NCBI RefSeq assembly: GCF_034298135.1 | Contig: NZ_CP139575.1 | Coordinates: 372,001-436,000, forward strand | Source of the DNA: Lactobacillus acidophilus | Lineage (GTDB): Bacteria > Bacillota > Bacilli > Lactobacillales > Lactobacillaceae | DNA: 64,000 bases | Direction of reading: 5' to 3' | Shown here: positions 53,739 to 61,500 of the stretch, in pieces | Numbering within the stretch: the first letter of the stretch is position 1 | How the letters are laid out: the number at the start of each line of letters is the position of its first letter | Program-made: the position numbers and the translations under genes | The notes under the pieces: generated by a model | Database searches by the model: none | What the model was told of the DNA's origin: nothing | The model's input: the letters and a program-made list of their open reading frames with translations, nothing else

Positions 53739-54053
53739 TTACTTATATCCAAAATATTTCTTAGCCGCATCACTCATGCGATCTGGTGACCAAACAGGAT
53801 ACCAGACGAATTCTACATCTACATTTTTAACTTCATCAACTTTTTTAACAGCTTCAGTAATTCCACTAATCAAGACTTCGGTTAATGGACAGGCTGGGGT
53901 AGTTAACGTCATGTTGATTAAACAAATACCATCTTCATCAAGATCGATTTCATAGATTAAGCCTAAGTTGACTACATCGACATTTAACTCAGGATCAATC
54001 ACTGTAGCAAGTTGTGCAATGATATCATTTTTGATTGTTTCACTATCGCGCAT
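53739..54053 (-). CDS. SufT/MIP18-like iron-sulfur assembly factor (DUF59)
   Basis: A 104-residue DUF59 protein: IDPELNVDVVNLGLIYEIDLDEDG, then the Cys-containing TTPACPLTEVL and the C-terminal VEFVWYPVWSPDRMSDAAKK. Such factors help insert Fe-S clusters. It follows sdaAA by 9 bases; L-serine dehydratase of this type needs a 4Fe-4S cluster, so dedicated maturation is a plausible reason for the linkage. Confidence 0.85.
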   Translation of the reverse strand: MRDSETIKNDIIAQLATVIDPELNVDVVNLGLIYEIDLDEDGICLINMTLTTPACPLTEVLISGITEAVKKVDEVKNVDVEFVWYPVWSPDRMSDAAKKYFGYK

Positions 54054-54062
54054 ATTTTCACC

Positions 54063-54944
54063 TTAAGCATCTTCACCAAAAATTTTTGCTTTAATTGCCT
54101 GACCAGTTGGTGTGCCAGCCAAGCCGCCAATTCCTGTTTCACGTAGGGATGCGGGCATCTGGTGGCCAACTTTTTTCATTGCATCGATACATTCGTCTGC
54201 TGGAATTACACTAGTGCATCCCGCAAGCGCCATATCTGCAGCAACTAATGCATTACTAGCACCAATCGCATTTCTTTTTACACAAGGTACTTCAACTAAA
54301 CCAGCGATTGGATCACAAACTAATCCAAGTAAATTAGACATGGCAATTGATAATGCTTGTGCGCTTTGCTCGGCTGTTCCACCGGCTACTTCAACTGCAG
54401 CAGCAGCCCCCATAGCTGAAGCCGAACCTACTTCAGCTTGACAGCCACCGGTTGCGCCAGCAATTTCAGCATTGTTAGCAATCACCATGCCAAAGCCTCC
54501 CGCAGTAAAAAGAAAGCGAATCATTTGTTCTTCAGTAAGATTTAGCCGTTTTTCTAGCATGAATAATACACCGGGTAAGGTTCCGGATGATCCGGCTGTA
54601 GGTGTTGCACAAATAACGCCCATTGCGGCATTAACTTCATTGGTTGCTACTGCATTTTGTACAGCAGACATTATTGTATCACCAGAAAGGGTGTGGCCTT
54701 TTTCACGATACTTTTTAATTTTTACCGCTTCACCGCCAGTCAGACCGGTGCTGGAATAAACTCCGTTGCCTGTGCGGCCTTTTTTTACCGCTTCACGCAT
54801 AGTTTCCAAATTATATTTCATTCTATTCCAGATCTTTTCACGGGGCTGCCCAGACATTTTGCATTCTTGTTCAATAATCAATTCGGAGATTGGTTTGCCA
54901 GTTTTTTCAGAGTCGGCAACGATTTCTTTAATATGGTTATACAT
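54063..54944 (-). CDS. sdaAA: L-serine dehydratase, iron-sulfur-dependent, alpha subunit
   Basis: A 293-residue alpha subunit: SSTGLTGGEAVKIKKY, GVICATPTAGSSGTLPGVLF and CDPIAGLVEVPCVKRNAIG, with the cysteines that ligate the cluster. With SdaAB it converts serine to pyruvate and ammonia. It lies 13 bases after sdaAB. Confidence 0.93.
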   Translation of the reverse strand: MYNHIKEIVADSEKTGKPISELIIEQECKMSGQPREKIWNRMKYNLETMREAVKKGRTGNGVYSSTGLTGGEAVKIKKYREKGHTLSGDTIMSAVQNAVATNEVNAAMGVICATPTAGSSGTLPGVLFMLEKRLNLTEEQMIRFLFTAGGFGMVIANNAEIAGATGGCQAEVGSASAMGAAAAVEVAGGTAEQSAQALSIAMSNLLGLVCDPIAGLVEVPCVKRNAIGASNALVAADMALAGCTSVIPADECIDAMKKVGHQMPASLRETGIGGLAGTPTGQAIKAKIFGEDA

Positions 54945-54957
54945 AATATCTTCCTAC

Positions 54958-55623
54958 CTATAAACAAATAATGTTCTTATACTTCTTTTTCAATTCACCG
55001 ACTAATGATGGTTTGAAGTAGTTATTAATGTCATATTCATAGATGTAACAAGTTGGTGATTTATAGATATGCTTTTGCATAAAAGGTGCCTTTAACTTTA
55101 AAAAATCACTTAATGATTGTTCATGATTTAATTTTCTCTCATAGTCAACCAAGATAACAATAGGTAGAGAACCGGCTGGCTCAATATTAATACCATGTAA
55201 AACAATATTGCGTACTTCAATTGCTCCACCGCCGATTGAACAGCCAGATAGTTGAACTTTCTTAGTGCCATCTGTCATGTCTAAAATGGCTGTGTTAGGG
55301 TGATGAATTGGACTTTCGCCTTCTTCTTCGACAAAGCGAATATCGATTCCACGTTTTTTAGCAATTTCAGGTGCTTTAGGCACACGCAAGTCATCAGTAT
55401 TAAAACCTAAAATTCCTGCAGCAATGGCATAGTCAGTGCCATGGCCGCGATGCGTTTGAGCAAATGATCCGTAGTAATGAACCGTGACTTTTTTAGGAAC
55501 ACCACCAAAAAGTTTATTTCCTTCACGACCAATTGCTACAGCACCGGCAGTATGAGAGCTAGATGGCCCTACCATGACCGGACCGATTATATCAAAAACG
55601 CTTTTATAACGATTCTCCATCAT
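54958..55623 (-). CDS. sdaAB: L-serine dehydratase, iron-sulfur-dependent, beta subunit
   Basis: A 221-residue beta subunit with the PSSSHTAGAVAIGREG motif near residue 20 and a C-terminal ACT-like domain (about 147-221) that binds serine. First gene of sdaAB-sdaAA-sufT-like on the minus strand. GGGGA lies upstream of the ATG. Confidence 0.92.
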   Translation of the reverse strand: MMENRYKSVFDIIGPVMVGPSSSHTAGAVAIGREGNKLFGGVPKKVTVHYYGSFAQTHRGHGTDYAIAAGILGFNTDDLRVPKAPEIAKKRGIDIRFVEEEGESPIHHPNTAILDMTDGTKKVQLSGCSIGGGAIEVRNIVLHGINIEPAGSLPIVILVDYERKLNHEQSLSDFLKLKAPFMQKHIYKSPTCYIYEYDINNYFKPSLVGELKKKYKNIICL

Positions 55624-55797
55624 AAATTCCCCTATATTTATTCTTGTTTCTAATTATAACGGATTATGTTCAATTAACATTAATTTGTTAAAAAAATAAG
55701 GTGATTATAATTACTGAACAGTAGTTTTTCTTTTAGCATCTTTTCAGTATAATTTAGTGGCAAAGAATTACAGAAGTTTTAGAAAAGGATAAAGCAG

Positions 55798-56091
55798 ATG
55801 ACTAATGAAAAAGATAAATTAAAGCGAAATTTGGAAAAAGTAGCTGAAGAGCGTGGCAACCAACAAGCCGTATCTTACGTTGATTTATTCAATCCAATGT
55901 TTATGCAAAAAAACACTAACTTTACTACTATTGATGTTTTTGTAAAAGAACTTGGCTTAAAAGAATTTCAAGATATTGAAAGTGTAGCTCAAGACGTGAT
56001 TGATAATTTTGTAAAAAAGGAAACCAAATTTGAAAATTGGCAGGAAATGCAACAACGTGCAGTGAGCGACTACATGACTAGATTATTCTAA
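55798..56091 (+). CDS. Conserved hypothetical protein
   Basis: A 97-residue soluble, charged, mostly helical protein (MTNEKDKLKRNLEKVAEERG, VDLFNPMFMQKNTNF, LGLKEFQDIESVAQDVID). GGATAAAG lies upstream, a terminator follows. It resembles small proteins seen in other lactobacilli, but no function is known to me. Confidence 0.68.
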   Translation: MTNEKDKLKRNLEKVAEERGNQQAVSYVDLFNPMFMQKNTNFTTIDVFVKELGLKEFQDIESVAQDVIDNFVKKETKFENWQEMQQRAVSDYMTRLF

Positions 56092-56094
56092 TGG

Positions 56095-56129
56095 AAAAGC
56101 AGCCTAGCATTATGCTAAGCTGCTTTTTC
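56095..56129. terminator. Bidirectional terminator
   Basis: AAAAGCAGCCTAGCAT (56095-56110) pairs with ATGCTAAGCTGCTTTT (56112-56127) with one mismatch; shared with the convergent metQ gene. Confidence 0.88.
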
Positions 56130-56980
56130 TATTTCAAAGTAACATCCCATGCGGCAATTTGTTTATTACCATAGTACTTTTTATAAATTTGTTTAGTTTT
56201 CTTAGTTTGGTAAGTTTTCACGATTTCGCGATAAATCTTTTTGTTTTTATCCTTAGTGCGAGCACAGATAATGTTGATCCATTGTTTAGAATCTTTGTTC
56301 AGTGGTTCAACGAAGATAGTTTGTTTATCGCCCAGGCCAGCTGGAGCTGCGAAGTCGTTGTTGACTACGGCAGCATCGACGTCATTGATTACACGGCTCG
56401 TCTGTTCAGAAGCTACTTCTTTGATCTTGAAGTGGTTAGGATTGTCAGTAATATCGGCAACCGAGACTAAGACTTTATTGGGCTTAAGTTTGATTAAGCC
56501 AGCATTTTTTAAAACAAAAAGGGCGCGTGATTCGTTGGTTGAATCGCTAGGAACTACAATAGTAGCCCCTTCAGGCAAGTCATTAAGATGATGATATTTT
56601 TTACTATATAGACGAATTGGGGCGATGTAAGTTTTACCAATTGCGCTAATACCACCATGATTAGCCTTGTTCCATTCTTTTAAAAAGGCATAGTGTTGAA
56701 AAGCATTAAGCTGTACATCTCCAGATTTTAGAGCTTTATCAGGCTGATCGTAGCCGTCGAAGCTGGAAGTCTTTACAATTACTCCGTATTTTTGCTTAAC
56801 AGTTTTAGCAACGCTTTTCCAAATCGCAATATCACCTTTACTTGCACCAACGATCCCCACTTTAACTACTTGGGGACCGCGATTAGTGGGAGAGTAGAAA
56901 AAGCTGAAATATCCAGCGATTAAAATTAACAAGGTACATGAACTAAGTATAATTTCATTACGGCGTCTTCGTTTTCTCAT
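56129..56980 (-). CDS. metQ: MetQ/NlpA-family methionine-binding protein, membrane-anchored
   Basis: A 283-residue NlpA-type substrate-binding protein: VVKVGIVGASKGDIAIWKSV, FDGYDQPDKALKSGDVQLNAFQHY, IAPIRLYSKKYH and VPSDSTNESRALFVL are family marks. The N-terminus (MRKRRRRNEI, then a hydrophobic helix) has no lipobox Cys at its end, so it is held by an uncleaved helix. No metN or metP gene is adjacent. A T-box upstream with an ATG specifier supports methionine control. AAAGGAG precedes the start. Confidence 0.87.
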   Translation of the reverse strand: MRKRRRRNEIILSSCTLLILIAGYFSFFYSPTNRGPQVVKVGIVGASKGDIAIWKSVAKTVKQKYGVIVKTSSFDGYDQPDKALKSGDVQLNAFQHYAFLKEWNKANHGGISAIGKTYIAPIRLYSKKYHHLNDLPEGATIVVPSDSTNESRALFVLKNAGLIKLKPNKVLVSVADITDNPNHFKIKEVASEQTSRVINDVDAAVVNNDFAAPAGLGDKQTIFVEPLNKDSKQWINIICARTKDKNKKIYREIVKTYQTKKTKQIYKKYYGNKQIAAWDVTLK

Positions 56981-56999
56981 ATTTTTCTCCTTTGCAATT

Positions 57000-57242
57000 A
57001 AAAAAGCACCCGTCCAAAAAAGGACGAGTGCTTCGTGTTACCACCTTTATTCATTATCTGCTCACGCAAATAACCTTTGAACTATCTAACAATAGTTTGC
57101 GTTGTTAACGAGCGCAACCCCGTTATTGGCTAAATATCACCAGTACAATCATTTTGAACCCATTTTCACTAAAAGCTTTTTCTTGCTTCACACCAACCAG
57201 CAATTCTCTGAAAAAAGTATTTTTAGTTACTCTGTTCATCAA
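57000..57242 (-). promoter_or_regulatory. T-box riboswitch, probably methionine-specific
   Basis: On the minus strand: AGAGAATTGCTGGTTGGTGTG (stem I apical region, 57207 downward), then TTCAAAATGATTG with a possible ATG specifier near 57150, then the T-box sequence GGTGGTAACACG (about 57043-57032) and the terminator GCACTCGTCC/GGACGGGTGC with T residues (57031-57000). The T-box bulge sequence differs from the commonest TGGTACCGCG. Order and spacing are those of a transcriptional T-box; the gene behind is metQ. Confidence 0.85.
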
Positions 57243-57286
57243 GATTTTTTAATTATTGCAATAAATTTATAACTTCATTTTAATGA

Positions 57287-57292
57287 TGTCAA
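57287..57292 (-). promoter_or_regulatory. -35 box of the T-box/metQ transcript
   Basis: TTGACA on the minus strand at 57292-57287; TTATAAAT follows 15-17 bases on as a possible -10. Confidence 0.5.
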
Positions 57293-57394
57293 TAAAAATT
57301 TGAATCTTAATTCAGTCTGTCAATGATTAAGAATGGTATGATAAAAGTAGTAAAAAGTATATTTTGACGTAGTTTAAAGAAAAGGAAGAGAACG

Positions 57395-57691
57395 ATGGAA
57401 GATAAAAAAATTGTTCAAAAGATTGAACAAAGCGTCAAAGAATCAGAAAATTGGAGTGTATATCATCACTTAAAGGATAAGTTAGGATATCCAGCATTGA
57501 TGTTGCGTCAAACTAATACGAGCGCAAATAGTTTTGGTGTGAATATCGATATTTTTAAAGGATATGCATACTTGTTTTTGGATAATGGTACACCGGCAGA
57601 GCCAGGTAAACCGTTTTCCGTACAAGATATATCAGATTGGGAAGCATTGCAAGAGCTGCTTGACATCATCGAACCTTACATGAAAAAATAA
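57395..57691 (+). CDS. Conserved hypothetical protein
   Basis: A 98-residue soluble protein (KKIVQKIEQSVKESENWSVY, then YPALMLRQTNTSANSFGVNID and DISDWEALQELLDIIEPYMK). AAAGGAAGAG upstream of the ATG and a perfect terminator downstream support coding. No family recognised. Confidence 0.65.
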   Translation: MEDKKIVQKIEQSVKESENWSVYHHLKDKLGYPALMLRQTNTSANSFGVNIDIFKGYAYLFLDNGTPAEPGKPFSVQDISDWEALQELLDIIEPYMKK

Positions 57692-57696
57692 CTCAT

Positions 57697-57735
57697 AAAA
57701 ACGAATTTGCATAACTATCTTGCAAATTCGTTTTT
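57697..57735 (+). terminator. Terminator
   Basis: AAAAACGAATTTGCA (57697-57711) and TGCAAATTCGTTTTT (57721-57735) form a perfect 15-bp stem. Confidence 0.9.
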
Positions 57736-57762
57736 ATTTAAGTTAAAAGGAAGGGTTTATTA

Positions 57763-58275
57763 ATGCAAAAATACACTAGATTAGCGAACGAAAATGATTT
57801 AACTGAGATTATGGCGATTATAGGGGATGCTAAGAAATTTTTGAAAGCATCAGGAAGTACGCAATGGCAAGGTGGCTACCCAAATGAAGAAGTTATCTTA
57901 GATGATATTAAAAATAAGAATGCTTATGTATTGATTGCAGGAGAAAAGGTGGCTGGTTATACTGCGGCAATTACTGGTGTTGAGCCAACTTATCAAGAAA
58001 TTGATGGTAGTTGGAATAAAGATGATCTTTATACGACAATTCACCGTATTTGTTTAAGTGCAAATTATCAAGGACAAGGTCTAGGCAAAATCTTTTTGTC
58101 AGATATTATCAGTTTGCAATACGTAAATGGTATTAGAAACTTTCGGGTTGATACGCATCGTTTGAATAAACCAATGCAAGCTTTGGCGAAAGAAAATGGT
58201 TTTAAGTATCGCGGTATTATCATGGTTGATGAAAAAGGTGATCCCAAACGATTGGCATATGAGTTAAATTTATAG
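57763..58275 (+). CDS. GNAT-family N-acetyltransferase
   Basis: A 170-residue acetyltransferase. ENDLTEIMAIIGDAKKFL is the N-terminal helix region; the acetyl-CoA loop is in RICLSANYQGQGLGKIFLSD (Q/RxxGxG/A), and NFRVDTHRLNKPMQALAKENGF is typical of the YkkB/YesJ-like subgroup. Substrate unknown. AAAGGAAGGG precedes the ATG. Confidence 0.85.
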   Translation: MQKYTRLANENDLTEIMAIIGDAKKFLKASGSTQWQGGYPNEEVILDDIKNKNAYVLIAGEKVAGYTAAITGVEPTYQEIDGSWNKDDLYTTIHRICLSANYQGQGLGKIFLSDIISLQYVNGIRNFRVDTHRLNKPMQALAKENGFKYRGIIMVDEKGDPKRLAYELNL

Positions 58276-58460
58276 CGCTTATAATTGCTGAGTACAGATG
58301 AAACTTTTTGTTATTAAAAAACTTAAATCACATTTTTAAAATGTTATTTAAACCTTTTTTATCTTTATAATATCAGTACCCGACGGTGGGTGAACTTAAA
58401 ATGCAGTGTTTTTTTATAATGGTACTCATTCTACATAACTTTTATAAAATAATGTCTTTT

Positions 58461-58492
58461 TTGATACTTTTTTTAAAAGAACATGGTAGACT
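58461..58492 (+). promoter_or_regulatory. Possible promoter of the large mub gene
   Basis: In the roughly 300-base gap after the GNAT gene, TTGATA (58461-58466) and the extended -10-like TGGTAGACT (58484-58492) are the best candidates; their spacing is long (20 bases), so confidence is low. Otherwise the gap shows only AT-rich sequence and a small hairpin at 58378-58392. Confidence 0.35.
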
Positions 58493-58577
58493 AAATACGT
58501 TGAATAGGGACGACTATGGGAAGTTATAGTTGAACTAAACGATAAAGTGATTATTAAGACTTAAGGGGCTGAAAAAT

Positions 58578-61500
58578 ATGGTTTCAAAAAATAATCGTGC
58601 AAAGCAAATGGAAAATGTTGCAGAGCGCCAACCACATTTTAGTATTCGTAAATTAACGATTGGTGCTGCTTCTGTTCTTTTGAGTACAACACTTTGGATG
58701 AGTGTAAATACAAGTAGTGTGCATGCTGAGAATATTGATAACAGTGACAATGATGCACATGAAGCTACAGAGAGCAATACTGAAACGCCGAGCATTAATG
58801 ATGATACAAAAGTAGTTGTTGAATCAAACAGCAATATAACTTCTTCTAACGATGTAAATGCTGGTAATAATGGAGCAGAAACTAATGATACTAATAATGA
58901 AGTAACTGCTTCAGAAGATACTAGCAAGGGATTAACTGTTGATAATAAAGATGCATCTGTTCAATCTACTGTTAAGTCATCAGATGAAGTAAAAAAGAGT
59001 GAATCAACTGAGCAAAAATCAGCTAAAACAGCTCAAAATTCTACTTTAAATAACAATACAGTAAATACAGAAAAAGCAGAATCAAATGTAGCTGCTAAAA
59101 GTAATGCAGATACAGCAAAGTCTACTCAACAGAGCAGTGCAGCTTCTTCTGCTAATCAAGTTAGTTCCAATGCTGATTTAACACAAAATCAGGCAATTAA
59201 CTCTACTACTCAAGTTGAAGCTAATAATTCAACTAATGATAAAAAGGCTAATAACGATACTGCTGATTTGAGTAATATTGGCTTAAAGGGAATTGAAACT
59301 AATAAGATTCCGGAAACTACTGATTTGCCTGTAAGTGAGTTGATTAAATCTTATAATAACAACTCTAACAGTAATGAAGTTAATGTTAACCAAGTTAGTG
59401 GCTTACGTGCTGCTCAATTATTTGCTGCTTCATTTATTGCAACACAAAACACTGGAACAGGTAATAACGGTGCAGTAAATATTGATACATATAAGCCTGA
59501 CTTTAATCTCACCGAAAATCCAGCCTATCAGCAATATTTTGCAGCAATTCCGGCTGATCAATATGCATTTCAATCTTATGAAGTAGTAAGTACTGGTCAA
59601 AAGATTGTAGTTACAACAGATCGTAATAATATTGGTAACAATATTAGATTCTACAATGTTAGAAATGGTAGTGCTCAACTTGTTTACCAAATGACCAGAG
59701 ATACCCAGACCAATGCAAGTGGTAGTGTAGTAAAAAATAGACCAAGTTTACAAGGTACTTTTACCACTGCTGGTGTTGCAAGTAATTCAACATATAAGGG
59801 CGGTACCTATAACTGGTCTCTTAACCAAACAGACACTGTAAACTTTCCTGGAATTGGTAATTTGAAGATTGGGCGTATTGACATTACTGCTGGTAGTAGT
59901 AATTCTCCAGTAGACAATGGTACAGGTGCTTTTGTAACCGATAATTCTCATCGAATTACACCTACTTGGGATCAAGGTCTTCCAATAGAAGGTATTGTTT
60001 CAGGAAAGACTTGGAATAGTGCAGGTTCCAACATCCCAGATAAAGTTACTCAAAATATTTGGTATGTTGATGCTGAAACAGGTAAAGTTCTTAGTCATAA
60101 GACTAGTGACGAAGCTTTCAATGGCTCTAGTTATGATTCAACTGATAATGGCGTGAAAACAATTAGTAAAGACGGTAAAGCTTATCAGTTAATTGATAGA
60201 GGCTCTGATGGGCTTTATGATCCAAGTGACTTTAGTGATATTTTAAATAAGCAATTAGCTACTAATAATGGTTTACCAATTACTATTGGTGATGTTCTAT
60301 CTACTCCTCTTAAAGGAACTTTACGTGATGGTCGAATTGGTAATATTAAAGGTTCTATTACTAATTTTCAAGGAACGCGCGCATATATGCGTCTCCAAAC
60401 AAAGACTGACGGAACTATTGATTTAAACACTTATACTTTTGATCCAGGTTCTACTAGAGGTAACTTGAATACTGGATTAAGTCAAGCTGATGTTGCTCCA
60501 GGCCAAACAGTTATGGGTGCTGGTGACACTAGTGGTTCAGGGGCCTTCTACAATGGTACTCGCCCAGGCAATCGTGATATTATCTTTCTATATAATGCTG
60601 AAGCAAACAAGCAAAATGCTAACATTACTTTCGTTAACGATGATACTGGTGCAAGTTTAAGTCCACAACAAAATTCTAGTGGGGATGCAGGTAGTCAAAT
60701 CACCTTTGACAATGCAGGTACTACTGTTACTAACTTGATTAGCCAAGGTTACGTTTACAACGGTACAACTGGTAATGGCGTAACTAATGGATCAGCTGGT
60801 GGTAGCTTTACTAGTGTTGGTTTTCCAGCTTACGATAACGATGACAACACCAACCAAGCATTTGTTGTTCACTTTAAGAACCCAGTACAAACTACTACTT
60901 ACCGCCAAGGTACTGAGGAATCTAAGACCATCAATCGTACAATTAACTACTATGATAAGGTAACTGGTGAAAAGATTCCATCTAACTTAATTTCACAAAA
61001 CCCAGTTACTGATTCAGTAACTTTCACTCGTACTCAAGTTTTGGATCAAGATGGTAAGGTTGTAGGTTACGGTACTATTTCAACTGATGGTAAATCATTT
61101 AGAAATCAAGATTGGCATACTGCTGCTGGTGAAAGTAGTACTCAATTTGATGCTAAGCGTTCAAGTGATCTTAGTGCATATAACTACACTGCTCCTGAAT
61201 TCCAAGATGGAACTAATGCAAGCATTGTAGCAGCTCATGAAGTGACTCCAACTACTCAAGATCTCGTTTACAATGTTTACTACGGTCACCAAACTCAACA
61301 AGTAACTACTAATGAAGATGTAACGCGTCGTTTCCACTACATCTTTACTGATGGCACTACGCCAGAAAGCCATTTAACTCCTCAAGCAGATCAAAAAGTA
61401 ACCTTTACTGGAACTGCTACTAAGGACTTAGTAACTGGCAAGACCGGTGATACTGTTTGGACTCCATCGACTGGTACATTAGCTCAAGTTGCTGGTCAAA

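Noticed and set aside
54112..54971. Several long plus-strand frames antisense to sdaAA
   Set aside because: They mirror the codon structure of a highly conserved enzyme gene; no RBS and no known domains.
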